From Ochrobactrum vermis (GTDB lineage Bacteria; Pseudomonadota; Alphaproteobacteria; Rhizobiales; Rhizobiaceae), in NCBI RefSeq assembly GCF_002975205.1, contig NZ_PCOC01000001.1, positions 1,736,001 through 1,800,000 on the forward strand: a DNA stretch of 64,000 nt, given 5' to 3'. The position numbers and the translations under genes were made by a program. This document shows positions 25,124 through 33,783 of this stretch, piece after piece. The notes beneath the pieces were generated by a model. That model saw nothing but the letters and a program-made list of their open reading frames with translations. It was not told the origin of the DNA and did no database searches. Position 1 is the first letter of the stretch. Each line of letters starts with the position of its first letter.

Positions 25124-25708
25124 ATGGTACAGGACCTAATCCGTTACGATATTCTCGCTCAGGAAGCCCTACGCGGCGTCATTCGCAAGGTTCTTGCGGA
25201 AGTGGCTAAGGCTGGCTTGCCAGGTAACCATCATTTTTTCATCACGTTCCTGACCGGAGCGCCCGGGGTGCGAATTTCCTCGCGCCTGAAGGAAAAATAT
25301 CCCGAGCAGATGACTATCGTTTTACAGCATCAGTTCTGGGACATGCTTGTCACAGACCAATTGTTCGAAGTTGGCCTGTCCTTCGGAGACATCCCAGAAA
25401 AGCTGACTGTTCCTTTTTCGGCAGTCCGCGGCTTTTATGATCCTTCGGTAAATTTCGAACTCGAGTTCGACGTCGCGGTTGCGCAACCGGAAAGCGACAA
25501 TGACGAAGGCGGCAATGTTGCTCCTATTGAGATTGCCCCGACAGATGTGCCGGTCGAAAAGGCAGAAAAGCCCAAATCGAAGTCACGCAAGTCTGCTGCA
25601 GAAAAAGAAGCCGCAGCATCCAAGGACAGCAATGCAGATGACGATGCCGATAAGGACGCCAAGCCTACGGCTGATGTTGTTTCGCTGGATGCCTTCCGCA
25701 AGAAGTAA
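25124..25708 (+). CDS. sspB: SspB-alpha, ClpXP adaptor protein
   Basis: A 194-residue protein of the alphaproteobacterial SspB family. The N-terminal substrate-binding domain (about 1-125) carries IRYDILAQEALRGVIRKVL and HHFFITFLTGAPGVRISSRL, followed by an acidic and Lys/Ala-rich flexible linker, and a C-terminal tail VVSLDAFRKK, which is the ClpX-tethering peptide. It delivers ssrA-tagged proteins to ClpXP. Its presence close to ssrA (22.4-22.8 kb) fits, although the transporter and TetR genes lie between. The start ATG at 25124 has a weak ribosome site (GGATAA). Confidence 0.92.
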   Translation: MVQDLIRYDILAQEALRGVIRKVLAEVAKAGLPGNHHFFITFLTGAPGVRISSRLKEKYPEQMTIVLQHQFWDMLVTDQLFEVGLSFGDIPEKLTVPFSAVRGFYDPSVNFELEFDVAVAQPESDNDEGGNVAPIEIAPTDVPVEKAEKPKSKSRKSAAEKEAAASKDSNADDDADKDAKPTADVVSLDAFRKK

Positions 25709-25871
25709 TCCTGCACCTCCATCTCCGTCCGACGAACCTGCCAAATTTCCCGCTGGTTATGCTGTCCTGTTTGACTAGACAGTTATCTCGCTGTTGATCG
25801 CAATCAATGGTGAAAAATAAGCAGACGTTTTATACTCTGTCTTGACGGTAACCAGATCAGGATTGACTTTG

Positions 25872-26048
25872 ATGATTCGTGCAATCGCTCAGGCAGTATT
25901 GTGGATCAGCGGCATTGTAGCTGCTTTCTTTGTGGCAAAAGACGAACCCAATTTTCCGCTTCTGCAGATGACGGTGGGACTTATACTTCTTATTCTGGTG
26001 TCCTTGGCTATATGGTGGTTCACCAATCCGAAAGACCCCCAGAAATAG
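25872..26048 (+). CDS. Small two-helix membrane protein, unknown
   Basis: 58 residues with two hydrophobic stretches, AVLWISGIVAAFFVA and MTVGLILLILVSLAIWWF, joined by a short charged loop and ending in a polar tail. The ATG at 25872 has AGGA about nine bases upstream; an in-frame TTG at 25842 would add ten residues. I do not recognise a family. It lies between sspB and the DUF4169 gene on the same strand. Confidence 0.55.
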   Translation: MIRAIAQAVLWISGIVAAFFVAKDEPNFPLLQMTVGLILLILVSLAIWWFTNPKDPQK

Positions 26049-26129
26049 GAGCAGCCTATTCCGAGCTTGCTAGACGTAACCGAAACGCGGTAATTTTTTC
26101 AAAAGCCGTCAACATTTCCATGTGGTGTC

Positions 26130-26330
26130 ATGAGCGATATCGTCAATCTCAGGCAGTTCAAAAAACAGAAGGCCCGCACCGAAAAGGAAAAGCAGGCTGA
26201 CCAGAATCGCTTACTTTTCGGTCGAACGAAGATTGAAAAAGCTTTTGTCCGCACGGAGATAGCAAAAGCGGAGGGCTTTCTGGATCAGCATCGTCTGGAG
26301 AAGCGTGACGGGCCGGACCAGGAAAAGTGA
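26130..26330 (+). CDS. DUF4169 family protein
   Basis: A 66-residue highly charged helical protein; the beginning SDIVNLRQFKKQKAR and the FGRTKIEK segment are typical of DUF4169. The function is unknown. Its stop TGA overlaps the GTG start of the next gene by four bases (GTGA), so the two are translationally coupled. In related genomes these two families usually travel together, which I state from general knowledge. Confidence 0.8.
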   Translation: MSDIVNLRQFKKQKARTEKEKQADQNRLLFGRTKIEKAFVRTEIAKAEGFLDQHRLEKRDGPDQEK

Positions 26331-26563
26331 ACACGCCAGGACGGCTACGCAAACATTCCGTCAGTATCCGCGGGCACGCGACCAGCTATACGCTTGAAGA
26401 CCCATTCTTTGAATTAATCGAAGAAATCGCGACGACACGAGAGCTTTCCGTCGCGGCGCTGATTGCAGAAATCGACAGCAAGCGTGACAGATCGATCAAC
26501 CTGTCTTCCGCGCTCAGACTTCATGCCTTGGACTGGCTTAAATCCAGAATTGCTCAAGGCTGA
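26327..26563 (+). CDS. Ribbon-helix-helix domain protein
   Basis: A 78-residue protein beginning at GTG 26327, with a basic N-terminal strand RKHSVSIRGHATSYTLED followed by two helices (FFELIEEIATTRELSVAALI, then INLSSALRLHALDWL). This fits the RHH_4-type DNA-binding family, so a DNA-binding role is plausible. It is coupled to DUF4169 by the GTGA overlap. Its 3' end overlaps the 3' end of the convergent AsmA gene by ten bases. Confidence 0.78.
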   Translation: MNTPGRLRKHSVSIRGHATSYTLEDPFFELIEEIATTRELSVAALIAEIDSKRDRSINLSSALRLHALDWLKSRIAQG

Positions 26564-29500
26564 GGTGCAGGAACAGCAGGTGTTTGTTCCAGGCTTTTCA
26601 GGAACTCGTTCAGAGACTGCCCACCCTCCGGCGATGCCAGAGGAGAATTAGACCCACCAGCCGGTGCACTTTGCGGCTTTTCCGCTTCAAGCCGTTTGGC
26701 CTCCTCGGCCGTTTTCCGAGCCACTTCGCGCGCACTGGCTTCAGCACGGCGCCTCGCCTCTTCCTCACGTTGCGAACGGTCCCGTTCCGCTTCATCCGCC
26801 TCGAAAAGCCCAAGCTGGCGACGAAGACGCTGTTTCTCCATGAGATTCGCCTGCATGGATTCAACGCGTTCCTGTTCGCGTTCAAGCGCACGCTGGGTCA
26901 GGAACTGAACCAAAGGCTGCCGGTCGAATTTCACTTCGGGTGCGCTGTAGCTGCCACCGAGCGAAATGGCCACCTGCGGAGAGATGCCGGTGTCAGCACT
27001 GTCGATATTCTGGAACGTCAAAGTCCCGCTTCCGCCAATACCAAGCGTCGACAGATCGAATTGCAAATCACTGAGAAGCGCAGCATTTCCGTCGTTCAGA
27101 TTGGCTGCCGCCATGCGTGCGACACCGCCACTAATTGCAAAGTCGAGCCGTGCGTTACCTGGCGCGAATACGCCTTGCCCCGTAGCCTTGTCGGCAATAC
27201 CGACAAATTTCGTGGAAGCCAGCTTATCGGAACCGGAGGACTGATCCCCCATCGCATCGGCAGCTCCGATCATTGCAGGCAATGCCGTTCCATCCAGACC
27301 GTTGACGGTAAAATTCTCCACGTCAAAACTCGCCGTTCCCGCAAGCGAACCGATCAACGCTGCAACGCTCTCGCCACTGCCGTTCAAATTCACAGCAGCC
27401 TTCACTACGCCACCGAACGGAGCGGCACCGTTCTCCAGACGGTAAAAATCCTTGAGGTTCGCGCCGCTCCACTTGAGCTCTGTCGAGAGGAGAGCGTTTT
27501 TGTCGCTGTTGCTCAGAGAAACATTGCCGATAAGATATCCACCCGCCCAATTGCCGGTCAATTCGTTCAACTGGAGGCCGTCCATAGTCTTCTGGAGCTG
27601 TGTGGAAAACTCCGTGGCGGTCCCGAAGCCATCCATATGTGCCTGTGCCACGTTGAGTTTCATATCCAGCAGCAGTGGTAATGACGGTCGAACCGCGAAT
27701 GCACCGCGTGGCCAGATTGTTTTTGCAGTGTGCTTCGCCGGCTCGAATGCATCCTGCCCCAGCATGATTGCTGCAAGGCTATCCACCTCAAGCGTGGCGA
27801 GCTTTGCTTCGCCCTTCAGCTGCGGCAGGCCGCTATCGGCGAAATTCGCTTCCAGTCGCGCCAAAACATCTTCTCCATCCAGCTTTCCGGCCAGATTGGG
27901 AAATCGCAAAATACCCTTCGCGAACTGAAAATCACTGGCAAGGTCTGCCGAAAGCCCTTCGCCGAAACCAGGCAGCGCGAAACCGGCTGTCGCGATGAAC
28001 GGTTGCAGATCGGCAGACTTCAACTGCGCCTTGCCGCTGGCAGCGACATCGCCGCCGACCAGCGAAATCACGCCATCGGCGGCGGCCGAGCCATCAGGTG
28101 CCGTAAGCGTGAGTTGCGTCCGCATACCTGCACTCGGCGCGCCCTGCATGTTCAGATCGGCAGTAAGCTCGCCAGCAAGCCCCAGGGGCAATGTAGGCAA
28201 GCCTATCAGCGCAAGCACAGCTTCGCCTTGATCCGAGGTTGCGGTGCCATTCAATTGCATCTGCAACGGCTCGCTCTCGCCTTCGCCGCCGCTCGCCGTC
28301 CCGGACAGATCCAGCTTCATACCGCCTGCTTTTCCGGTAACACTGAACGAAAATTCACCAACTCCAGGAGCGTTCTTGGTATTGGCCTCGGCAGGTCGAG
28401 CGCTCTTGCCTTTAGCTGCAACACTTTTCGCAGGTGTCTTGTCGACCTTTGGCACAGACGGCGCTACTGCATTGGCAATGACATTGATTTCGCTGTCTTC
28501 GAACAGCCCAGGAAAATTCGCCGCGCGTATCGAAAGCGCATGAAACAGCGGTAGCTGGGGATAGCGATTAGCCATCAAGGATAGGAACCGCGAAAGATCA
28601 CCGGACAGGATCGTCGCATCCAACGAACCGGAAGGCGTATTGGCGAAAGGTTCATAGGTGCCTGTTGCTGTCAACGTGGTGCCCGCAACGTCGCCGACCA
28701 GAAGCCGGTCGAAATCGAAGCGACCATCATGCAGCCTGAGCGCCATATCGACATTACCGGCCTCCATATCCTGGTATCGGACCGGACCGGCCTTGAACGC
28801 CAGATTCAACGACTGGCCATCGAGAAACCCTAGCCCCTCTCCGCTTGAGAAAAAGGTTATAAGGGCTTGCAGGGCCTCGCTTTCCACCGTGCCGCCATTG
28901 AGGGCGAGCGTGAGTGCAGGCTGGGCCAACCCCTTTGCCTCGCGAACAAACGATCCTTTGAGTGAGGTCTGTCCCAAGCCGATTTCGAGATTATCAATCC
29001 GCTGCATCCCGTCGCGAAGATCGACATGTCCGGAGAAACCCGCACCCTCGAGTTTGCGTACAGAATCATCGACCGTCTCGTTGAGCCAGCTTGCCAGACC
29101 GGATGGTTGGCGCGAGGCAACAAGCATATCACCTTTGAAGCCGAAGTCCTTTCCAACCGAAAGCGTGCCTTTGGCCTCGACCTTCGTCCGCCCCGGAAGA
29201 TCGGCAGCGAACTGCCGGATTTTCCAATCGCTTCCGTCCGGTTCCGCGCTCACCGTGACCGAGCGTATCGTCGTGCCACCCGCGATCACTGCAGGCAGGC
29301 GCAAATCCACGTTACCGGGTATAGTTGGAATAGGCATCTGTTCGAGAACGCGACGCGCTATCGCGATACGATCCCCAACCGGCATGGCAGAACCGGATTG
29401 TTCTTCGCTTGCCGCTTCATTCGGTCCCCAGAACAACTGCTGTCCATCAGCGCTCACCTCGAACCGCGGCTTGTCGCCATAATCGATAAATGCCTTGCCA

Positions 29501-30390
29501 TTCACCACATAAGGATTGTCGACCGGCCCCTGTTCCATGCGGAATTCACCGGCATCGAAGCGACTATGATCCGCCTTGAACTTTCCACTTACACGCACGC
29601 CACTGAAAAAGGGCGTTTCCGTCGGCGTCTTCTGATCTTTGCCCGTCTTGGCAACCATGTCGGAAGACCGAAGTGAAAAATTACCGGCATAGTCGAGCCG
29701 ACCGTCGGTTACGGTCACATCGCCATCCGTCTCGAAAGTAGCCGGAATTGCATCCGGCGAAATGCGTGCACGCACGCGCAACGACCCATCCGGTTTCGCC
29801 TCACCACTTGCGAGGTCGATCGCCAGCTTTTCACCCTGCAGAACAAGACTTCCGTTTGCCTGCCATGGGCCTGCAAGACTATTTGCGGAGATCACAGCAT
29901 TGAGTTCGGTTGCCGTATGACTGCGGCCGCTTGCCTCTTCACGAAGGGTAATTGTTCCGTCATTGACGGAAAGCTTCTCGAGTTTGATTTTCGTCGGATC
30001 AAGCGGCGTCGACGGACGGATCGCCCAATCGACCTTGCCGCTTTTATCCAGAGAAATTGTAGCCCGGGGACGATCCACGCGCATATCAAAAATCAGAAGC
30101 TGGCCGCGCAGAAACGGCATCAGTTCGGCATCCATCGAAAACGTATCGACGGTCATCGCCGGATGAGCCGCATCGGACCCAACGCGCACATCGGAGAATG
30201 CAACAGAAGGAAACGGCAAAAGCCGGGCGCTAACGTCACCGGCGACCTTCACAGGACGCCCCAGAACACGGCTAGCCTCACGCTCGAAATCGGCGCGATA
30301 GCCGCTCCAGTCAACAAAAGGCGGCACGACAAGTGCTGCCGTCAACAGCAGCACCAAAAGCCCGCCGACGATGACGAATATGCGGCCCAA
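26554..30390 (-). CDS. AsmA family protein (large)
   Basis: A 1278-residue protein with one N-terminal transmembrane helix (about 4-25, IFVIVGGLLVLLLTAALVVP) and a very long periplasmic part. The N-terminal AsmA region is typical: FVDWSGYRADFEREASRVLG and PFPSVAFSDVRVG. Repeating beta-rich segments fill the middle, and residues about 1110-1278 are a charged helical tail rich in Glu, Arg and Ala. AsmA-like proteins form bridge-shaped lipid conduits or influence outer-membrane assembly. This is much longer than E. coli AsmA (617) and closer to the YhdP/TamB size class, though the sequence is AsmA-type. It is a single gene. Confidence 0.88.
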   Translation of the reverse strand: MGRIFVIVGGLLVLLLTAALVVPPFVDWSGYRADFEREASRVLGRPVKVAGDVSARLLPFPSVAFSDVRVGSDAAHPAMTVDTFSMDAELMPFLRGQLLIFDMRVDRPRATISLDKSGKVDWAIRPSTPLDPTKIKLEKLSVNDGTITLREEASGRSHTATELNAVISANSLAGPWQANGSLVLQGEKLAIDLASGEAKPDGSLRVRARISPDAIPATFETDGDVTVTDGRLDYAGNFSLRSSDMVAKTGKDQKTPTETPFFSGVRVSGKFKADHSRFDAGEFRMEQGPVDNPYVVNGKAFIDYGDKPRFEVSADGQQLFWGPNEAASEEQSGSAMPVGDRIAIARRVLEQMPIPTIPGNVDLRLPAVIAGGTTIRSVTVSAEPDGSDWKIRQFAADLPGRTKVEAKGTLSVGKDFGFKGDMLVASRQPSGLASWLNETVDDSVRKLEGAGFSGHVDLRDGMQRIDNLEIGLGQTSLKGSFVREAKGLAQPALTLALNGGTVESEALQALITFFSSGEGLGFLDGQSLNLAFKAGPVRYQDMEAGNVDMALRLHDGRFDFDRLLVGDVAGTTLTATGTYEPFANTPSGSLDATILSGDLSRFLSLMANRYPQLPLFHALSIRAANFPGLFEDSEINVIANAVAPSVPKVDKTPAKSVAAKGKSARPAEANTKNAPGVGEFSFSVTGKAGGMKLDLSGTASGGEGESEPLQMQLNGTATSDQGEAVLALIGLPTLPLGLAGELTADLNMQGAPSAGMRTQLTLTAPDGSAAADGVISLVGGDVAASGKAQLKSADLQPFIATAGFALPGFGEGLSADLASDFQFAKGILRFPNLAGKLDGEDVLARLEANFADSGLPQLKGEAKLATLEVDSLAAIMLGQDAFEPAKHTAKTIWPRGAFAVRPSLPLLLDMKLNVAQAHMDGFGTATEFSTQLQKTMDGLQLNELTGNWAGGYLIGNVSLSNSDKNALLSTELKWSGANLKDFYRLENGAAPFGGVVKAAVNLNGSGESVAALIGSLAGTASFDVENFTVNGLDGTALPAMIGAADAMGDQSSGSDKLASTKFVGIADKATGQGVFAPGNARLDFAISGGVARMAAANLNDGNAALLSDLQFDLSTLGIGGSGTLTFQNIDSADTGISPQVAISLGGSYSAPEVKFDRQPLVQFLTQRALEREQERVESMQANLMEKQRLRRQLGLFEADEAERDRSQREEEARRRAEASAREVARKTAEEAKRLEAEKPQSAPAGGSNSPLASPEGGQSLNEFLKSLEQTPAVPAPQP

Positions 30391-30575
30391 GAAGCAGCTC
30401 CGATTAAACAGATTGCAAGTTAGCGCGAAACAAAGAGTGAATCACGCTGTCTTTATTTGCGCAACATAACGGCATCGATCCGGCGACAACAAGGCAAATT
30501 GCATCATGGCCGCACCGATATGCACGGCCGCCTGAATCAAACTCTCGGCAAACCTGTTCAAACGGCTGATTTGAA

Positions 30576-31985
30576 TCACGAAATCAGTATTTTACCTGGG
30601 TTCATGATATTGTCTGGATCGAGCGCTTGCTTGATGGCACGCATGTAATCCGTGGCTTTACCCAGCTCCATGGCAAGATACTTCATTTTGCCCTGACCAA
30701 TGCCATGTTCGCCGGTGCAGGTTCCCTCCATGGCAATGGCGCGTTTGGCCAGCCGATCCATGAAAGCTTCCGCACGCACCATCTCGCTGGCATCATCCGT
30801 ATCGAGAAGCAGAAGAAGATGGAAATTTCCATCCCCCACATGTCCAACGATCGGTGCGATCAGGCCGGTTTCGGCCAGATCCTTTTCCGTTTCGCCAATG
30901 CAATCGGCCAGGCGCGAAATCGGTACGCAAACATCCGTGGAGACACCCTTGCAGCCGGGCCTTAGCAGGAAAGAGGCAAGATAGGCGTCGTGACGCGCCC
31001 GCCAGAGCCGGTCACGCTCCTCGGCATCGTGCGTCCACAGGAAATCGTCGCCGCCAGTGCCTGCTGCAATTTCTCCAAACAGTTCCGCCTGTTCGGCAAC
31101 GCCACTTTCCGTGCCGTGGAACTCGACGAACAGATAAGGCTGCGCTTCGTAAGGCAGTTTGGAATGAAGGATCAGGGCCTGCATCTGAAGCGTGTTCACA
31201 AGCTCGATACGCGCAACAGGGATACCCATCTGGATGGTTTCGATCACCGCACGGCAAGCCGAATTCACATCCGGAAAAGGACAGATGCCGCCGGAAATCG
31301 CCTGCGGAATCCCCTGCAGTTTCAATGTCAGTTCGGTAATGATGCCAAGCGTTCCCTCGGCTCCGACAAGCAGCCTCGTGAGATCGTAACCCGCGGCCGT
31401 CTTCTTCACGCGCTTGGAAGTCTCGATCAGCCGTCCATCGGGCATCACGGCTTTCAGCGCCAGTACATTCTCGCGCATGGTACCATAGCGCACAGCGTTC
31501 GTGCCGGACGCACGCGTGGAAGCCATCCCGCCGAGCGTCGCATTGGCACCCGGATCAATCGGAAAGAACAGTCCGGTATCGCGCAGATACTCGTTCAATT
31601 CCCGGCGCGTAATGCCAGGCTCCACCACACAATCCAGATCTTCCGCATGCACGGCAATCACCCTGTTCATGCGGGTGAGGTCAAGAGACACACCACCAGC
31701 GGGAGCGTTAACCTGCCCTTCGAGTGATGAACCAGCGCCAAAAGCGATAACCGGCACCCGATATTCGGCACAGATGCAGACAACCTCCTGTACCTCTTGC
31801 GCGGTCTCGGCAAAGATGACGATATCTGGCGCCTGCGTCGGCACATAAGTTGTCGTGTGACCGTGCTGGTCCCGGATAGCCTGACCAGTCTGTGCACGCT
31901 CGCCGAAACGCTGTTTGAGAATAGCCACCGTTGCAGCAATACCCTGCTCATTGCGTGTGAGCGCAACAACATTTTCAAGCGACAT
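30576..31985 (-). CDS. FAD-binding D-2-hydroxy-acid dehydrogenase (D-lactate dehydrogenase/GlcD type)
   Basis: A 469-residue flavoenzyme of the VAO/FAD_binding_4 family. The FAD-binding region has VIAFGAGSSLEGQVNAPAGG and DPGANATLGGMASTRASGTN, and the C-terminal FAD-oxidase domain ends with HGDGN-like GHVGDGNFHLLLLL and GEHGIGQGK. It oxidises D-lactate, glycolate or another 2-hydroxy acid; no N-terminal signal peptide or membrane helix is seen. It starts 24 bases after the HbpS/GlcG-like gene, so the two form an operon. Whether it passes electrons to a cytochrome cannot be told from the sequence. Confidence 0.88.
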   Translation of the reverse strand: MSLENVVALTRNEQGIAATVAILKQRFGERAQTGQAIRDQHGHTTTYVPTQAPDIVIFAETAQEVQEVVCICAEYRVPVIAFGAGSSLEGQVNAPAGGVSLDLTRMNRVIAVHAEDLDCVVEPGITRRELNEYLRDTGLFFPIDPGANATLGGMASTRASGTNAVRYGTMRENVLALKAVMPDGRLIETSKRVKKTAAGYDLTRLLVGAEGTLGIITELTLKLQGIPQAISGGICPFPDVNSACRAVIETIQMGIPVARIELVNTLQMQALILHSKLPYEAQPYLFVEFHGTESGVAEQAELFGEIAAGTGGDDFLWTHDAEERDRLWRARHDAYLASFLLRPGCKGVSTDVCVPISRLADCIGETEKDLAETGLIAPIVGHVGDGNFHLLLLLDTDDASEMVRAEAFMDRLAKRAIAMEGTCTGEHGIGQGKMKYLAMELGKATDYMRAIKQALDPDNIMNPGKILIS

Positions 31986-32009
31986 CGTTCATTCTCCGAA
32001 ATTCGATCT

Positions 32010-32519
32010 TCAAACGGCAGGCAACGCCAGCGCGACAGGATCCTGTCCAAGATGCTCTGCAACGGCCCGGATCACCAGATTATGGTCCTCGCGCTGCGGC
32101 AGACCTGATACGATTACGGCACCGATCACACCTGCCCCGGAAACGCGGATCGGAAATCCGCCGCCCGCCAGTGCGTAGTCCTCAACATTCAACGCTTTAT
32201 GGGGAGCGAACATACGGTCGTCGCGATTCTGTTCCAGAACGAGACGATAAGTCGAAGCGTGAAAGCGGCGCACGACATTGAACTTGCGACGCAGCCATTC
32301 CTGATTATCCACCGTACTTCCAGCAGTCGTCGCGTAAAACAATTGCCGGTCCCATAGGGAAATTTCGATGGCGACACCGAGCTTTTCCTTCACGGCGATA
32401 TCGCGAATGCGATGACCGAGCGCAAATGCTTCGTTCTCGTCAAACGACGGAAAAATAAGTGCCTGTTCCTGCCGAATAATTTGCCCGATCGCCTGCTTGT
32501 TGTCGTCGCCCTGTGCCAT
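32010..32519 (-). CDS. UPF0303 / HbpS-GlcG-like heme-degrading domain protein
   Basis: A 169-residue protein of the UPF0303 group (annotated as heme-degrading domain-containing), related to HbpS/GlcG (DUF336). Recognisable parts are GHRIRDIAVKEKLGVAIEIS, NEFNVVRRF-type WLRRKFNVVRRF, YALAGGGFPIRV and IGAVIVSGLPQREDH. GTG at 32546 is open, but ATG 32519 has GGGGA nine bases upstream and is preferred. It precedes the GlcD-like oxidase with 24 bases between. This mirrors the glcG-with-glcD neighbourhood of other bacteria. Its biochemical role is unknown. Confidence 0.82.
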   Translation of the reverse strand: MAQGDDNKQAIGQIIRQEQALIFPSFDENEAFALGHRIRDIAVKEKLGVAIEISLWDRQLFYATTAGSTVDNQEWLRRKFNVVRRFHASTYRLVLEQNRDDRMFAPHKALNVEDYALAGGGFPIRVSGAGVIGAVIVSGLPQREDHNLVIRAVAEHLGQDPVALALPAV

Positions 32520-32648
32520 TTTCTGCGTTTCCCCGATGACTTGCACGAAATCTGTGTGTTCCTTGTGCGCTTTCGATCACGCGATTGCAATGAGGGTTAT
32601 CCGCCATCAAACTTGATTGATCCGACGCAAGCGGCTAGTGGGAACCTT

Positions 32649-33725
32649 ATGGTTCAGAACCCCAATATAGATGTGCCTCTGAAAGGCGATCAAATACCGG
32701 AATTTGTCGAGACCGCCGTGTTCAAGCGCGACGTGTTTTCAGAAACGCATGCTGGCTATTTCACGGGCGACCCCGATACCCGCATTATCCGTCGCGTCGT
32801 AAGCGCTGCTCCCTGGTGGTCGAGGCCACTCGCCTGGATACTGGCCCGGCGTGAAATCCGCGGCCTCAAGACGGTGCGTGGCATTGAAGGCGTTCCGCAA
32901 TTGCTCGCCACCGACAAGGATGGACTGTACCGATCCTGGACAGAGGGAACGCCGCTGCATCTCGCACGGCCTTCCGATCCGAAATGGTATCGCACCGCGC
33001 ACCGTATCCTGCGCGACATGCGCCGCCTTGGCGTTACTCACAACGATCTCGCCAAACCGCAGAACTGGCTGATGACGCCCGAGGGCGAAGCGGCAGTCAT
33101 CGATTTCCAGCTTGCAAGCGTTCATCGCCGTCGCGGGGCCCTTTATCGACTGATGGCCTATGAGGATTTTCGCCACCTCATCAAGCAGAAGCGTGCTTTC
33201 GCAAAAGACCTGATGACGCCAACTGAAAAGCGCATTCTGGCGCGCCGCTCCCTGCCGTCGCGCATCTGGCTGGCCACAGGCAAGAAAGTCTACAACTTCG
33301 TCACTCGCGGCATTTTCAGCTGGTCGGATGGTGAAGGCACGGGTGACCGGATCGACAATGAAGGGCCCGCAATTCAGGCCGCGCTCAAATCCGATCCGCG
33401 TGTCACGGATATAGCGCTCGCGCTCTATTCCCTGCCGGCCAAGGGCGTCGGCATCTACGCTTTTGTGGAAACGCTCAACGCCGACGAAAAAAGCCTTCGC
33501 GCAAGACTCAAAGGGCAGAGAGTTGAACTAATCCAGCCGGTTGCGCATCTGCCACGGCGAGCCGACGGGACTATTCGCGACGACATTCTGCGACTGATTG
33601 CGATGAACCAGATGACGGAACTCGACGATCTCCTGCAGCGCGAACCGGAACTGCGCGGCCTTGTGGAAGCACTGGCTTCTCACCGCCTGAACTTCACAGA
33701 TCGTCGCGTTACTCAATTAGAGTAG
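32649..33725 (+). CDS. Kinase-like protein with an AMP-binding-C-like C-terminus
   Basis: 358 residues. The central part looks like an atypical (RIO1-like) protein kinase catalytic loop: VTHNDLAKPQNW with D133 and N139, then IDFQLAS with D152. A glycine-rich loop and the usual VAIK lysine are not visible, so the N-lobe is divergent. From about residue 235 the sequence resembles the C-terminal domain of acyl-CoA/AMP ligases: DPRVTDIALALYSLPAKGVG, then AFVETLNADEK and LPRRADGTIRDDILRLI. The catalytic Lys of that motif (normally TGKIxR) is replaced by Thr. No signal peptide or membrane helix. The target and activity are unknown. The ATG at 32649 is preferred to the long upstream open frame. Confidence 0.72.
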   Translation: MVQNPNIDVPLKGDQIPEFVETAVFKRDVFSETHAGYFTGDPDTRIIRRVVSAAPWWSRPLAWILARREIRGLKTVRGIEGVPQLLATDKDGLYRSWTEGTPLHLARPSDPKWYRTAHRILRDMRRLGVTHNDLAKPQNWLMTPEGEAAVIDFQLASVHRRRGALYRLMAYEDFRHLIKQKRAFAKDLMTPTEKRILARRSLPSRIWLATGKKVYNFVTRGIFSWSDGEGTGDRIDNEGPAIQAALKSDPRVTDIALALYSLPAKGVGIYAFVETLNADEKSLRARLKGQRVELIQPVAHLPRRADGTIRDDILRLIAMNQMTELDDLLQREPELRGLVEALASHRLNFTDRRVTQLE

Positions 33726-33783
33726 TTGAATATTTTAACCCTTTCGCTGGTCTTTCAGCCACGAATCATTACATTCGGGTCAA

